Shown here piece after piece: positions 34,005-47,090 of a stretch of DNA of 64,000 bases. This stretch comes from Yersinia nurmii. Its GTDB lineage: Bacteria; Pseudomonadota; Gammaproteobacteria; Enterobacterales; Enterobacteriaceae. The notes under the pieces are model-generated. The model saw only the letters and a program-made list of their open reading frames with translations. It was not told the DNA's origin and made no database searches. Positions within the stretch are counted from its first letter, which is position 1; every line of letters starts with the position of its first letter. The translations under genes were made by a program, and so were the position numbers. Location of the stretch: the NCBI RefSeq assembly GCF_001112925.1, contig NZ_CPYD01000003.1, positions 279,800-343,799 on the forward strand. The letters are read 5' to 3'.

Positions 34005-34427
34005 TTACATCGCTTTACGGGTCAGTTCGATTACGCGTAATTTCGCAATCGCCTTCGCCAGTTCAGCGGATGCCTGAGCATAGTCGACATCACCGTGGGA
34101 ATTGTTGATATGGGCTTCGGCTTTACGCTTAGATTCCAGCGCCTTAGCCTCGTCCAGATCGGTTCCGCGAATAGCAGTGTCAGCCAATACGATCACAACG
34201 CTCGGTTGCACCTCAAGGATGCCGCCAGAAAGATAGATAAACTCTTCCTCACCGAACTGTTTAACAATACGTATCATGCCAGGCTTAATGGCAGTGAGCA
34301 GCGGGGCGTGACCAGGGAAAATACCCAACTCACCCTCACTACCCGTCACCTGAATCTTTTGCACTACGCCTGAGAACATTTTCTTCTCGGCGCTCACAAC
34401 GTCCAGATGGTAAGTCATTGCAGCCAT
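34005..34427 (-). CDS. atpC: ATP synthase epsilon subunit
   Basis: A 140-residue central-stalk subunit that couples rotation and inhibits ATP hydrolysis. It has an N-terminal beta-sandwich ([34 protein letters not shown] near 35) and a C-terminal helical hairpin. It is the last gene of the atp operon, 21 bases after atpD. Confidence 0.98.
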   Translation of the reverse strand: MAAMTYHLDVVSAEKKMFSGVVQKIQVTGSEGELGIFPGHAPLLTAIKPGMIRIVKQFGEEEFIYLSGGILEVQPSVVIVLADTAIRGTDLDEAKALESKRKAEAHINNSHGDVDYAQASAELAKAIAKLRVIELTRKAM

Positions 34428-34448
34428 GTCACCCTCCAGTCAACAGCG

Positions 34449-35861
<1,413 letters not shown>

Positions 35862-35988
35862 TCATACTTCACATTGCAGACGCGTTGGCTGTCTTCTTTC
35901 ACTCCAGTTGCTTACTTCAAGTAAACACCCGGAGGCTCGCTCAGTTGCCGCCTTCCCGCAATATGAACTATTTGGGGTAATAGCCTGG

Positions 35989-36852
35989 TTAAACCGCGGA
36001 GGCTCCCCCGACGATCTCGGTGAGTTCCTGAGTGATGCTGGCCTGACGAGCCTTGTTGTAAACCAACTGCAGCTCTTTGATCAGGCTACCGCCGTTATCG
36101 GTGGCGGCTTTCATCGCTACCATTCGCGCGGCCTGTTCGCTAGCCAGGTTTTCAACGACGCCCTGATAAACCTGTGATTCTACATAGCGACGCAGGAGAG
36201 TATCCAGCAACGCTTTAGGATCGGGTTCATACAGGTAATCCCAGGATTTCTTCTTCAGCTCGCCGTCTTCCGCTGGTGGAAGAGGTAACAGCTGCATGAT
36301 CCGTGGTTCCTGAGACATTGTGTTGATAAACTTGTTATTTACTACATACAGTTTGTCTAGGCGGCCTTCATCGTAGGCTTGTAGCATCACTTTCACCGGC
36401 CCGATCAGTTCTGACAGCGAAGGGTTATCCCCCATGCCAGTAACCTGAGCAACAATATTGCCGCCCACGGAACCGAAGAAAGATGCCGCTTTGGAACCAA
36501 TCAGGGCGAGATCGCACTCAACGCCTTTTTCGGACCAAGCTTTCATCTCAGCCAACAGTTTTTTGAACAGGTTAATGTTCAAACCACCACATAGACCACG
36601 GTCTGTAGAAACCACCAGATACCCGACGCGTTTAACTTCACGCTCGTCCAGGTAGGGGTGTTTATATTCCAGATTACCTAACGCGAGGTGACCAATCACA
36701 CTGCGCATCGTTTCTGCATAAGGACGGCTGGCCGCCATGCGTTCCTGCGATTTACGCATTTTGGAGGCGGCGACCATCTCCATGGCTTTGGTGATCTTTT
36801 GCGTGTTTTGCACGCTGGCGATCTTGGAACGTATCTCTTTTGCGCCGGCCAT
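35989..36852 (-). CDS. atpG: ATP synthase gamma subunit
   Basis: The rotating central stalk of F1, 287 residues as in E. coli. The N-terminal helix begins [21 protein letters not shown], and the C-terminal helix contains the family signature [15 protein letters not shown]. Between them is the Rossmann-like domain ([14 protein letters not shown] near 78). Confidence 0.98.
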   Translation of the reverse strand: MAGAKEIRSKIASVQNTQKITKAMEMVAASKMRKSQERMAASRPYAETMRSVIGHLALGNLEYKHPYLDEREVKRVGYLVVSTDRGLCGGLNINLFKKLLAEMKAWSEKGVECDLALIGSKAASFFGSVGGNIVAQVTGMGDNPSLSELIGPVKVMLQAYDEGRLDKLYVVNNKFINTMSQEPRIMQLLPLPPAEDGELKKKSWDYLYEPDPKALLDTLLRRYVESQVYQGVVENLASEQAARMVAMKAATDNGGSLIKELQLVYNKARQASITQELTEIVGGASAV

Positions 36853-36913
36853 TTCTGCTTCTCCTCATTGCCAGACGGCCTGCTTTCCTAACGAAAAGCA
36901 GGACCGAATAGCG

Positions 36914-38455
36914 TTACCAGGACTGGGTTGCCTTGAATGTGTCGAGGATGCCTTTCAGCTTGGCCTCGATCTCATCGTTATACGCGCCAGTTTGGTTGAT
37001 TTGTTGCAGAAGCTCAGCGTGCTCACGGTCAGCAAAAGCTAACAGCGCAGCTTCAAAGCTACCCACCTTCGCCAGCTCGATATCACCCAGATAACCACGT
37101 TCAGCAGCGAACAGAACCAGAGACTGCTGTGCGACAGACATCGGCGCATACTGTTTCTGTTTCAGAAGCTCGGTCACTTTCTGACCGTGGCTCAGCTGTT
37201 TACGTGTTGCATCATCCAGATCGGATGCGAACTGGGAGAACGCGGCAAGTTCACGATACTGTGCCAGAGCGGTACGAATACCACCGGACAGTTTTTTCAT
37301 GATCTTGGTCTGCGCTGCACCACCCACACGAGATACGGAGATACCTGGGTTTACCGCAGGACGAATACCGGCGTTAAACAGGCTGGATTCCAAGAAGATC
37401 TGACCATCTGTAATCGAAATTACGTTGGTCGGAACGAACGCGGAAACGTCACCTGCTTGCGTTTCGATGATCGGCAGAGCGGTCAAAGAACCGGTTTTAC
37501 CTTTCACTTCACCCTTGGTGAATGCTTCAACGTAGTCGGCGTTTACACGCGCAGCACGTTCCAGCAAACGGGAGTGGAGGTAGAATACGTCGCCAGGATA
37601 AGCTTCACGGCCTGGTGGACGACGAAGCAGCAAGGAGATTTGACGATATGCAACGGCCTGTTTGGACAGGTCATCATAAATAATCAGCGCATCTTCACCG
37701 CGATCGCGGAAATATTCACCCATGGCACAACCGGAGTAAGGTGCCAGGTATTGCAATGCTGCAGATTCAGACGCGGTAGCAACAACCACAATGGTGTTAG
37801 CCAAAGCGCCGTGTTCTTCCAGTTTGCGCACTACGTTTGCAACAGTAGAGGCTTTCTGGCCGATAGCAACATACACACATTTGATACCGGAATCGCGCTG
37901 GTTAATGATCGCATCAATCGCCAGAGCAGTTTTACCGGTTTGACGGTCACCGATGATCAATTCACGCTGACCACGACCAATTGGAATCATGGCATCAACG
38001 GATTTGTAACCCGTCTGAACAGGTTCATCAACGGATTGACGTTCGATAACGCCTGGTGCAATAGCTTCAACGGCTGAGAAGCCGTCGTTTTCTACCGGAC
38101 CTTTACCATCAATAGGTTCACCCAGAGTATTGACGACGCGACCCAACAGGCCACGACCGACAGGAACTTCCAGGATACGGCCTGTACATTTAACCTTCAT
38201 GCCTTCAGCAAGATCGGCGTACGGACCCATAACTACTGCACCAACGGAGTCGCGCTCCAGGTTCAGTGCGATAGCGTAACGGTTGCCTGGCAATGCGATC
38301 ATCTCGCCTTGCATAACTTCGGCCAAACCGTGTACGCGGATGATCCCGTCGCTGACGGAAACAATAGTACCTTCATTGTGAGCTTCGCTCACCACATTGA
38401 ACTGAGCAATGCGCTGCTTGATCAGTTCGCTGATTTCGGTGGAATTCAGTTGCAT
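36914..38455 (-). CDS. atpA: ATP synthase alpha subunit
   Basis: The non-catalytic F1 nucleotide-binding subunit, 513 residues as in E. coli. The P-loop is GDRQTGKTA near 169, Walker B-like [12 protein letters not shown] near 262, and the signature [11 protein letters not shown] with the arginine finger is near 366. It is 14 bases downstream of atpH. Confidence 0.99.
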   Translation of the reverse strand: MQLNSTEISELIKQRIAQFNVVSEAHNEGTIVSVSDGIIRVHGLAEVMQGEMIALPGNRYAIALNLERDSVGAVVMGPYADLAEGMKVKCTGRILEVPVGRGLLGRVVNTLGEPIDGKGPVENDGFSAVEAIAPGVIERQSVDEPVQTGYKSVDAMIPIGRGQRELIIGDRQTGKTALAIDAIINQRDSGIKCVYVAIGQKASTVANVVRKLEEHGALANTIVVVATASESAALQYLAPYSGCAMGEYFRDRGEDALIIYDDLSKQAVAYRQISLLLRRPPGREAYPGDVFYLHSRLLERAARVNADYVEAFTKGEVKGKTGSLTALPIIETQAGDVSAFVPTNVISITDGQIFLESSLFNAGIRPAVNPGISVSRVGGAAQTKIMKKLSGGIRTALAQYRELAAFSQFASDLDDATRKQLSHGQKVTELLKQKQYAPMSVAQQSLVLFAAERGYLGDIELAKVGSFEAALLAFADREHAELLQQINQTGAYNDEIEAKLKGILDTFKATQSW

Positions 38456-38469
38456 ATGCTCCAGTCCCC

Positions 38470-39003
38470 TTAAGACTGCAAGACGTCTGCCAGGCGTTCA
38501 AGACGACCGCGAACGCTGCCATCTATCACCATATCGCCTGCGCGTATTACGACGCCGGCCATTACAGACTTATCAATTTTGCAATTCAGCTTAACTTTGC
38601 GTGACAGACGTTTTTCCATCGCAGCGGCAATCTTAGCCAGCTGTTCGTCACTCAGTGCACTCGCAGAGGACACTTCAACGTCGACGGTAGACTCTAATGA
38701 GGCACGCAGTTGAATAAACTGCTGCAGCACCTCAGGAAGAACCAATAAACGGCCATTCTCCGCCATAACTCGGATAAAGTTCTGTGCGGGCACATCGAGT
38801 TGATCACCACAAACGGCAATAAACGTTTTCGACATTGATTCAGGTGCAACTGCACCTGAAAGCAATTCGGCAATCTGTTCATTGCGCGTTACCTGAGCGG
38901 TAAACGCCAGCATTTCCTGCCAACGTTCAACCGCCTGGTGCTCAACAGCAAAGTCAAAAGCTGCTTTGGCGTAGGGGCGAGCTACAGTTACAAATTCAGA
39001 CAT
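38470..39003 (-). CDS. atpH: ATP synthase delta subunit
   Basis: A 177-residue peripheral-stalk protein that caps F1 and joins it to the b dimer. It begins [19 protein letters not shown] and has the OSCP signature [21 protein letters not shown] near 145-165. It is 14 bases after atpF. Confidence 0.98.
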   Translation of the reverse strand: MSEFVTVARPYAKAAFDFAVEHQAVERWQEMLAFTAQVTRNEQIAELLSGAVAPESMSKTFIAVCGDQLDVPAQNFIRVMAENGRLLVLPEVLQQFIQLRASLESTVDVEVSSASALSDEQLAKIAAAMEKRLSRKVKLNCKIDKSVMAGVVIRAGDMVIDGSVRGRLERLADVLQS

Positions 39004-39017
39004 CAGCCCCTCCCTCC

Positions 39018-39488
39018 TTACAGTTCAGCGACCAGTTTATCAACGATGTCGCTGTTAGCAGCTTCATCCACGGAACGTTCGATGATCTTCTCGGCGCCAG
39101 CTATTGCCAACATCGCGACTTGCTTACGCAACTCTTCACGAGCGCGCTTACGTTCGGCGTCGATCTCTGCCTGCGCTTGCGCCACGATTTTGTTACGTTC
39201 CTGTTCAGCTTCAGTTTTAGCTTCATCAAGGATCTGAGCTTTGCGTTTAGACGCCTGCTCGATGATCACCTGAGCTTCTGCTTTCGCTTTCTTCAGTTGG
39301 TCGGTCGCATTGGCTTGCGCTAAGTCCAAATCTTTTTTGGCACGCTCTGCAGAAGAGAGACCGTCAGCAATTTCTTTTTGACGCTTCTCGATGGCAGCCA
39401 TAATTGGCGGCCATACGTACTTCATACAAAATATGACAAACAGGACAAACGCGATGGCCTGGCCGAGGATTGTTGCGTTAAGATTCAC
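39018..39488 (-). CDS. atpF: ATP synthase b subunit
   Basis: A 156-residue peripheral-stalk subunit. A single N-terminal membrane helix ([22 protein letters not shown]) is followed by a long charged coiled coil of alanine, glutamate, lysine and arginine. A dimer links the a subunit to delta and alpha. Confidence 0.98.
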   Translation of the reverse strand: MNLNATILGQAIAFVLFVIFCMKYVWPPIMAAIEKRQKEIADGLSSAERAKKDLDLAQANATDQLKKAKAEAQVIIEQASKRKAQILDEAKTEAEQERNKIVAQAQAEIDAERKRAREELRKQVAMLAIAGAEKIIERSVDEAANSDIVDKLVAEL

Positions 39489-39550
39489 AGCACAATGCCT
39501 CTTTCAAAGTTAATAGTTTGGTGTAGTTTCACAGTAGAGAAAATCTCTAC

Positions 39551-39802
<252 letters not shown>

Positions 39803-39838
39803 TTATTTCAGTTAAAACGCAGTAGTGTTATAAGAAAA

Positions 39839-40681
<843 letters not shown>

Positions 40682-40703
40682 TTAGTTAAATACGATAACT
40701 GTT

Positions 40704-41087
40704 TTAAGTACGGTAACCGCTAATTACGGCCGGTGCCAATATCTGCACAATCAGCACCGATAAATAGGTTAAACCGAGTGGGACAAACGCCGCTTTAAAC
40801 AGCCCCAAAGCCACAATCAGTAAAATTATCGTAATGATAACCTTTAACCCTTCGCCAATGGCAAACGTCCAAGCAACACGACCCGGAGCCGCTGTTTTTG
40901 CCTGATGGCGGCAAGCAAACAGCATGAACATGGCATTTGGCAACCAAGCCGCCAAACCCCCTGCGAATGCAGAAGCACTCCATTCCAAGCCTTTCAAACC
41001 GAAAGCAGCGCTGAGAACAACAAAAGTCATTAACTGCAAAAGCAGCAACTTTCGCGCAATTTTCCCGTTGTAAAGGGATACAGGCAT
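40704..41087 (-). CDS. atpI: ATP synthase accessory protein AtpI
   Basis: A 127-residue membrane protein with four predicted helices that helps c-ring assembly. I start at the ATG at 41087 (MPVSLYNGKIARKLLLLQL), matching family length; the frame is open 93 bases further upstream, but that peptide is not conserved. It is the first gene of the atpIBEFHAGDC operon. Confidence 0.93.
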   Translation of the reverse strand: MPVSLYNGKIARKLLLLQLMTFVVLSAAFGLKGLEWSASAFAGGLAAWLPNAMFMLFACRHQAKTAAPGRVAWTFAIGEGLKVIITIILLIVALGLFKAAFVPLGLTYLSVLIVQILAPAVISGYRT

Positions 41088-41730
41088 GACGTTTGTTCTC
41101 TCCCTACCCCTCGATGGGTATACTGAGTGACGTATAAAACTGCCTTTGCCCCAGAGAGTCAAGCAGCAAAAAACGAGCAAATTATACGGTGCACACCAAC
41201 GAATTCAATCGATAAGTAGCGAAAAGGTGAACAATTATTTAAATTTTCTTCTTTCGGACTCTTTTCACAAGAAATCCCTCGGAATAAATCTCGCATTAAT
41301 TTGTCTGACTATTCCACTGGCTCTCAATAAAGCGTGCTCTTGCTCACATAACTTAATATTATCTCTTTATATCGAGAACGCTTTTCTTTGTCTTTAACCA
41401 AAAGAGCCATTAAAAATATATATAAATCAAAGAATTGAATTTAAACACACTGGAAACATCTTATCTACCGAACAAAAACCTTCCATTGACATTTTCGATA
41501 ATAATATTGCAACAAGTTGAACACATAAAAACGCAGAATAATGAATCAAAGTAGTTTCATTCGTGATTATACCCTTGCGTCCAGCCTGAACATGTCAATT
41601 CCCGGATACATTCTTGTAATAATCAGGTGAATATTTACACATTCACCGTATTAATTACCTCAAACAATTATTCCAGGCGAAATACCTAATTCCGAAAAAC
41701 TTTATTGCTTTTTTTTGATAAATAACAAAC
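41088..41730. promoter_or_regulatory. rsmG-atpI spacer with the presumed atp promoter
   Basis: An A+T-rich gap of about 640 bases between rsmG and atpI. In E. coli the equivalent region holds the main atp promoters. I cannot assign -35 and -10 elements by eye, and no open frame is convincing. Confidence 0.5.
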
Positions 41731-42354
41731 TTAGTTTGGTTTAAGGATAACCAAATGCCGTTCACCATCTAACTCAGGAACCTGTAGTCGAATCACAGAC
41801 TCCAGTTCAATACCTTGTGGCAAAGTCGATAATTCATCATCAGGGCGCACGCCTTTTAGCGCGTAAAAACGCCCTTCAGGCTTGGCTGGCAGATGATGGC
41901 ACCAAGACAGCATATCGTCCAAAGAGGCAAACGCTCGGCTTATCACGCCATCAAAACCTGGTTCTCCGCTAAAGTCTTCCACACGGCGCTGTACAGGCTC
42001 GATATTAGTCAACCCCAACTCATGCTGTACCTGACGCAAAAAGCGCACACGCTTTCCGAGACTGTCTAGCAGGGTGAAATGTGAGTCAGGGCGCACGATA
42101 GCCAGAGGAATGCCAGGTAAACCCGGCCCGGTTCCGACGTCGATAAACCGCTGACCTTGCAAATGAGGGTTAACGACAATGCTATCCAGGATATGGCGAA
42201 CCAGCATTTGTTCAGGGTCGCGGACTGAAGTCAGGTTATAAGCCTTGTTCCACTTGTGCAGTAGCTCAACGTAGCCAATAAGCTGCTGTTTTTGTTGATC
42301 GGGTAACGAAATTCCCGCGCTTTTAAGCAAGGATTCTAATTTTTTTAGCACCAC
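41731..42354 (-). CDS. rsmG: 16S rRNA (guanine527-N7) methyltransferase RsmG
   Basis: A 207-residue cytoplasmic SAM-dependent methyltransferase (formerly GidB) acting on G527 of 16S rRNA. The SAM motif I is [14 protein letters not shown] near 72, with [14 protein letters not shown] next and [14 protein letters not shown] near 138. It lies 115 bases downstream of mnmG. Loss of RsmG gives low-level streptomycin resistance in other bacteria; this copy looks intact. Confidence 0.98.
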   Translation of the reverse strand: MVLKKLESLLKSAGISLPDQQKQQLIGYVELLHKWNKAYNLTSVRDPEQMLVRHILDSIVVNPHLQGQRFIDVGTGPGLPGIPLAIVRPDSHFTLLDSLGKRVRFLRQVQHELGLTNIEPVQRRVEDFSGEPGFDGVISRAFASLDDMLSWCHHLPAKPEGRFYALKGVRPDDELSTLPQGIELESVIRLQVPELDGERHLVILKPN

Positions 42355-42469
42355 AAGTTCCTCTGGCCATAAGCGGCGTAGCCAGCGTTAATAAGTCATC
42401 GAAAAAAAGATTTTCCTGCGTGAGCAGGCGGTTGCTGGTGCGCTAAATCTAGCGCACCGCAGAATACAT

Positions 42470-44359
42470 TCAGGCACTACGACGAAGTAAGCCTTGTTTT
42501 TTCAACCAGACCAGCAAGATCGAGATTGCCGCTGGCGTAACGCCAGAAATACGCGATGCCTGACCTATCGAGTTAGGTTTATGATCGTTCAGTTTTGCCG
42601 TTACTTCATTCGACAAACCTGAAACCTGGCTGTAATCCAAATCCGCAGGTAGCAACGTGTTCTCATTGCGCAGCTGGCGTTCGATTTCTTCCTGCTGACG
42701 GGCAATGTAACCCTCGTATTTCACTTGAATTTCAACCTGATCCGCAGACTGAGGATCGCTCAATGCTGGGCCGAATTTGTCCAGTGAAGTCAGCATGCGA
42801 TAATCGATTTCAGGACGTCGTAATAATTCTTCGCCATTGGCTTCTTTGGACAAAGGAGCTTTAAGCAGCGCGTTAATTTGCTCGATGTTCTCTGAGTTCG
42901 GATGCACCATGATGTCGCGCAGACGCTGGCGTTCTCTCTCGATTTGCTCGATTTTCTGGCTGTAATGAGCCCAGCGAACGTCATCAACTAAACCAAGCTT
43001 ACGTCCAGTTTCAGTCAGGCGCAGATCGGCATTGTCTTCACGTAGCATCAAGCGGTATTCAGCCCGAGAGGTAAACATGCGATAGGGTTCTTTGGTACCC
43101 AAAGTGCTTAAATCGTCTACCAGCACGCCGAGGTAGGCTTCATCACGGCGCGGTGACCAGCCTTCGTCTTCGTTGGCAAAGCGACCTGCGTTGAGGCCAG
43201 CCAGCAAGCCTTGAGCCGCCGCTTCTTCGTAACCGGTGGTGCCGTTGATTTGTCCTGCAAAGAACAGCCCCTGAATATATTTACTTTCCAGAGTCGGCTT
43301 CAAATCACGTGGATCGAAGAAATCATACTCAATAGCATAACCAGGACGAATAATTCTTGCGTTTTCCATACCTTTCATCGAACGAACGATTTGCATCTGC
43401 ACATCAAATGGCAAACTGGTGGAAATCCCGTTTGGGTAAATTTCGTTGCTGGTTAAGCCTTCTGGCTCAAGGAAAATCTGGTGCGCATTACGATCGGCGA
43501 AGCGCATGACTTTGTCTTCGATCGATGGGCAATAGCGTGGGCCGATCCCTTCAATGATCCCAGCATACATTGGGCTACGATCGAGGTTATTACGGATAAC
43601 CTCATGGGTTTTTTCATTGGTATAGGTGATATGGCAGGCCATTTGCTTAGGATGCTGTGAGGCATTCCCAAGGAATGAAAATACCGGCACCGGATCGTCA
43701 CCGAGCTGCGGTGTCAATTGGCTGAAATCGATAGTTCTGGCGTCTATTCGCGGTGGCGTACCGGTTTTCAGGCGATTCACTCGCAATGGTAGTTCACGCA
43801 GACGTTGTGATAGTGAGATCGATGGAGGATCGCCTGCACGGCCACCGCTGTAGTTTTCCAGCCCGATGTGAATCTTACCATCCAGGAAGGTCCCTACGGT
43901 CAGCACAACAGCTTTGGCGCGGAATTTAAGGCCCATCTGGGTGACAGCACCGACAACCCGATCGTTTTCCACAATGAGATCTTCGACAGGTTGCTGGAAG
44001 ATCATCAGGTTTGGCTGATTTTCCAATGCGGTACGCACCGCCTGACGGTAAAGAACCCGATCGGCTTGTGCACGAGTTGCTCTGACTGCGGGGCCTTTGC
44101 TCGCGTTTAGTATCCTAAACTGAATACCCGCTTGGTCAGTAGCCATCGCCATCAGCCCGCCGAGGGCATCGATCTCTTTTACCAGATGCCCCTTTCCAAT
44201 ACCGCCGATCGCTGGGTTGCAAGACATTTGCCCCAGTGTGTCGATATTGTGCGTCAGCAAGAGGGTCTGACGTCCCATGCGTGCCGCTGCCATTGCAGCC
44301 TCTGTGCCTGCATGACCACCACCGATGATGATGACGTCAAATTGATCTGGATAAAACAT
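42470..44359 (-). CDS. mnmG: tRNA uridine 5-carboxymethylaminomethyl modification enzyme MnmG
   Basis: The FAD-dependent partner of MnmE in wobble-uridine modification, 629 residues as in E. coli. The FAD dinucleotide motif is [19 protein letters not shown] near residue 10, and the GidA signatures [15 protein letters not shown] near 275 and [20 protein letters not shown] near 370 contain the conserved cysteine and FAD contacts. Its start faces oriC at 44.4-44.7 kb, so transcription through mioC and mnmG runs across the origin. Confidence 0.99.
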   Translation of the reverse strand: MFYPDQFDVIIIGGGHAGTEAAMAAARMGRQTLLLTHNIDTLGQMSCNPAIGGIGKGHLVKEIDALGGLMAMATDQAGIQFRILNASKGPAVRATRAQADRVLYRQAVRTALENQPNLMIFQQPVEDLIVENDRVVGAVTQMGLKFRAKAVVLTVGTFLDGKIHIGLENYSGGRAGDPPSISLSQRLRELPLRVNRLKTGTPPRIDARTIDFSQLTPQLGDDPVPVFSFLGNASQHPKQMACHITYTNEKTHEVIRNNLDRSPMYAGIIEGIGPRYCPSIEDKVMRFADRNAHQIFLEPEGLTSNEIYPNGISTSLPFDVQMQIVRSMKGMENARIIRPGYAIEYDFFDPRDLKPTLESKYIQGLFFAGQINGTTGYEEAAAQGLLAGLNAGRFANEDEGWSPRRDEAYLGVLVDDLSTLGTKEPYRMFTSRAEYRLMLREDNADLRLTETGRKLGLVDDVRWAHYSQKIEQIERERQRLRDIMVHPNSENIEQINALLKAPLSKEANGEELLRRPEIDYRMLTSLDKFGPALSDPQSADQVEIQVKYEGYIARQQEEIERQLRNENTLLPADLDYSQVSGLSNEVTAKLNDHKPNSIGQASRISGVTPAAISILLVWLKKQGLLRRSA

Positions 44360-44449
44360 GGTACTGCACCTCGCCGTTATGCGAATGATCGTTGGTTTGC
44401 CCTGGGGTGGGGATTCTACTCAAGTTTAGACGATCGACCAAGTGCCTTG

Positions 44450-44741
44450 GGATCGCTCTTAATTAAAAGAAGATCTTTTTATTTAAAGATCTCTTTAATT
44501 AGATCTTCTATTAGGATCGCGATCATCTGTGGATAAGTGATTATTCACAAATAAGATCATGGGATTAGGAAGGATCGTTTGCTGTGCATGATCGGTGATC
44601 CTATTGCGTATAAGCTGGGATCTAAATGGCATGTTATACACAGGTCACAATACGTACAAAGGTTGTTATAGGGATAACTACCGGTTTTACCCTGCTTTTA
44701 AGCCTAGTTATCCACAATCGTTCGCGCGATCTTTGAGCGAA
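44450..44741. other. oriC: Chromosomal replication origin oriC
   Basis: The region between mnmG and mioC has the E. coli-type layout. Three A+T-rich 13-mers lie at 44472-44484 (GATCTTTTTATTT), 44488-44500 (GATCTCTTTAATT) and 44502-44514 (GATCTTCTATTAG). DnaA boxes follow: TGTGGATAA (44528-44536, R1 orientation), TTATACACA (44634-44642, R2-like) and TTATCCACA (44708-44716, R4). GATC sites are dense throughout (about ten), as expected for Dam/SeqA control. IHF and Fis sites were not resolved. Confidence 0.93.
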
Positions 44742-45182
44742 TTAGAGTAAAATAATCCACTTTTTAACCCATTCCTCAGCGGGATCTTCAGGAATCTCAT
44801 GCTGAGTGACGTCGATCTCGAGTATTTCACCGATCCGTTTCGCCCCTTTCGCGATCAATTGCTGATCAAGAGAATGGATCGCACCGCAAAAAGTGTCGTA
44901 CTCGGAACTGCCAAGACCAACGGCCCCAAAGCGAACCTGCGATAAGTCGGGTTGTTGTTGCTCGATTTGTTCAAGCAAAGGCTGAAGATTGTCTGGTAGA
45001 TCTCCGGCTCCATGAGTCGAAGTCACCAGCAGCCACAGGCCTTCCAGCGTTAATTCGTCTAATTCCGGGCCATGCAAAATTTCAGTGGAGAAACCCGCTT
45101 CTTCCAGTTTCTCAGCCAAATGCTCAGCGACATACTCTGCACTGCCAAGAGTGCTGCCACTGATCAACGTAATATCAGCCAT
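44742..45182 (-). CDS. mioC: FMN-binding flavodoxin-like protein MioC
   Basis: A 146-residue flavodoxin-fold protein; in E. coli it binds FMN and affects biotin synthase activity in vitro. I use the ATG at 45182 (MADITLISGSTLGSAEYVAEHLA), matching the known length; 69 more bases upstream are open but unlike the family. FMN contacts are SGSTLGSAE (8-16), TSTHGAGDLPDN near 50 and GLGSSEYDTFCGA near 85. Its transcription enters oriC. Confidence 0.95.
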   Translation of the reverse strand: MADITLISGSTLGSAEYVAEHLAEKLEEAGFSTEILHGPELDELTLEGLWLLVTSTHGAGDLPDNLQPLLEQIEQQQPDLSQVRFGAVGLGSSEYDTFCGAIHSLDQQLIAKGAKRIGEILEIDVTQHEIPEDPAEEWVKKWIILL

Positions 45183-45273
45183 AAACAACCCAACCAAAGT
45201 AAAGAGGCGGTATTGTACTCTGTGAATCAGCTGGGATCTACCTGTGGACAATATGGGTATAGTTATTTCTTCA

Positions 45274-45735
45274 TTATGGCACGATGGTACGCATAATGGG
45301 GTTCTGTAGTGAAATTAACGTCTCGGTAGACTGGATCTCATCAATGGTCTGGATCTTGTTGATAAGTACTTGTTGCAGCGCATCAATGGATCGACACATG
45401 ACTTTAATAAACACGCTGTAGTGCCCAGTGGTGTAATAGGCTTCTACAACCTCTTCCAGGCTCTCCAGTTTTTTCAGCGCTGAGGGATAGTCTTTGGCGC
45501 TTTTTAAAATAATGCCGATAAAACAACACACATCATATCCCAACCGTTTTGGGTCAACGTGAACGCAAGCCGCGGTAATGATGCCTGCCTGCTTCATTTT
45601 CTCGACCCGAACATGAATAGTGCCTGGGCTAACGGCAAAATTTTTAGCTAATTCGGCATAAGGTGTCCGTGCATTTTCCATTAATGCGTTCAGGATGCCG
45701 CGATCGAGATTATCGATCTGATACATTTCGCTCAT
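45274..45735 (-). CDS. asnC: AsnC transcriptional regulator (Lrp family)
   Basis: A 153-residue Lrp/AsnC regulator with an N-terminal helix-turn-helix (YAELAKNFAVSPGTIHVRVEKMKQAG, here split: recognition helix near 30-45) and a C-terminal RAM ligand domain (DVCCFIGIILKS onward). In E. coli it activates asnA when asparagine is low. It is divergent from asnA across a 168-base spacer, as in E. coli. Confidence 0.96.
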   Translation of the reverse strand: MSEMYQIDNLDRGILNALMENARTPYAELAKNFAVSPGTIHVRVEKMKQAGIITAACVHVDPKRLGYDVCCFIGIILKSAKDYPSALKKLESLEEVVEAYYTTGHYSVFIKVMCRSIDALQQVLINKIQTIDEIQSTETLISLQNPIMRTIVP

Positions 45736-45903
45736 ATTTACCCCCTGTTTTTATCGATAATGTGTTTTTAACCGATAAAAAATGAATGATTAAAAGTGAA
45801 AAGGCAATATTAGTTGTTGGATATTGAATTATAGGTCTGTTCTGTTGCTTAATCGATGTCAAGCCAAACGGCATCCTGATAATTAAGCATTGAGAAAACA
45901 GCC

Positions 45904-46896
45904 ATGAAAATACAATTTATCCAGAAACAGCAACAAATCAGCTTCGTAAAATCCTTCTTTTCTCGCCAGCTGGAACAGCAACTGAATCTGATTGAAGTAC
46001 AGGCTCCTATTCTTAGCCGCGTAGGTGATGGTACTCAGGATAACTTGTCTGGCTCTGAGAAAGCGGTTCAGGTAAAAGTGAAAAGCCTGCCTGATGCGAC
46101 TTTTGAAGTGGTTCACTCTCTGGCTAAATGGAAACGTAAAACCTTAGGTCGTTTCGATTTCGGAGCCGATCATGGGCTGTACACTCACATGAAAGCTTTG
46201 CGTCCTGATGAAGATCGTCTTAGCGCTATTCACTCTGTTTATGTGGATCAGTGGGATTGGGAACGTGTAATGGGTGACGGCGAGCGCAACCTGCCTTACC
46301 TGAAATCCACGGTTAACAAGATTTATACTGCTATTAAAGAAACAGAAGCCGCAGTGAGCAAACAATTTGGTATCAAGCCTTTCTTGCCTGAACAGATTCA
46401 TTTTGTACACAGTGAATCCTTGCGTGCTCGCTTCCCGGATCTGGATGCTAAAGGTCGTGAACGTGCGATTGCTAAAGAGTTAGGTGCTGTATTCCTGATG
46501 GGTATCGGTGGCAAGTTAGCAGACGGTCAATCTCATGACGTTCGTGCACCGGATTATGATGACTGGACGTCGCCAAGCGCTGAAGGTTTTGCTGGTCTGA
46601 ACGGTGACATTATTGTCTGGAACCCAGTTCTGGAAGATGCGTTTGAGATTTCTTCCATGGGTATTCGTGTGGATGCCGAAACGTTGAAACGCCAGCTGGC
46701 GTTGACCGCAGATGAAGATCGCCTGAAGCTGGAATGGCATCAGTCACTGCTGCGCGGTGAAATGCCTCAGACTATCGGCGGCGGCATTGGTCAATCCCGT
46801 TTAGTGATGTTACTGCTGCAACAGCAGCATATTGGTCAGGTGCAGTGCGGCGTTTGGGGCCAGGAAATCTGCGAGAAAGTGGATGGCCTGCTGTAA
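45904..46896 (+). CDS. asnA: Aspartate-ammonia ligase (asparagine synthetase A)
   Basis: Makes asparagine from aspartate, ammonia and ATP. It has 330 residues, as in E. coli, and the class II tRNA-synthetase-like fold with motifs [14 protein letters not shown] near 36, [10 protein letters not shown] near 77, [11 protein letters not shown] near 112 and the C-terminal [14 protein letters not shown] near 295 (motif 3 arginine). The neighbouring asnC should control it. Confidence 0.98.
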   Translation: MKIQFIQKQQQISFVKSFFSRQLEQQLNLIEVQAPILSRVGDGTQDNLSGSEKAVQVKVKSLPDATFEVVHSLAKWKRKTLGRFDFGADHGLYTHMKALRPDEDRLSAIHSVYVDQWDWERVMGDGERNLPYLKSTVNKIYTAIKETEAAVSKQFGIKPFLPEQIHFVHSESLRARFPDLDAKGRERAIAKELGAVFLMGIGGKLADGQSHDVRAPDYDDWTSPSAEGFAGLNGDIIVWNPVLEDAFEISSMGIRVDAETLKRQLALTADEDRLKLEWHQSLLRGEMPQTIGGGIGQSRLVMLLLQQQHIGQVQCGVWGQEICEKVDGLL

Positions 46897-46926
46897 TTAG
46901 GTATAGCTTTAACCGATAGAATTATC

Positions 46927-46965
46927 AGGCAGCCCGGCAGTATCGCCGGGTTGCCTATTTTGTTT
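46927..46965 (+). terminator. asnA terminator
   Basis: AGGCAGCCCGGC / GCCGGGTTGCCT forms a 12-bp stem with one mismatch, followed by ATTTTGTTT. Confidence 0.88.
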
Positions 46966-47090
46966 CCTATCAGGGCATTCTTCGTCCCTATTATAGTTTC
47001 CTCTTTTTTATCTTCTAACTGTCTATTGCTACTTCAATCTCTTGCCTTTTTAATCACTTATTCGCCGAAGTAATAAAGAATAGTTCGGCT

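Noticed and set aside
37187..38077. 296-codon plus-strand open frame inside atpA
   Set aside because: An antisense shadow of the highly conserved atpA; codon bias produces long open frames opposite strongly expressed genes.
44132..44536. 134-codon frame running from mnmG into oriC
   Set aside because: Antisense to mnmG and ends within the origin 13-mers; no credible start signal.
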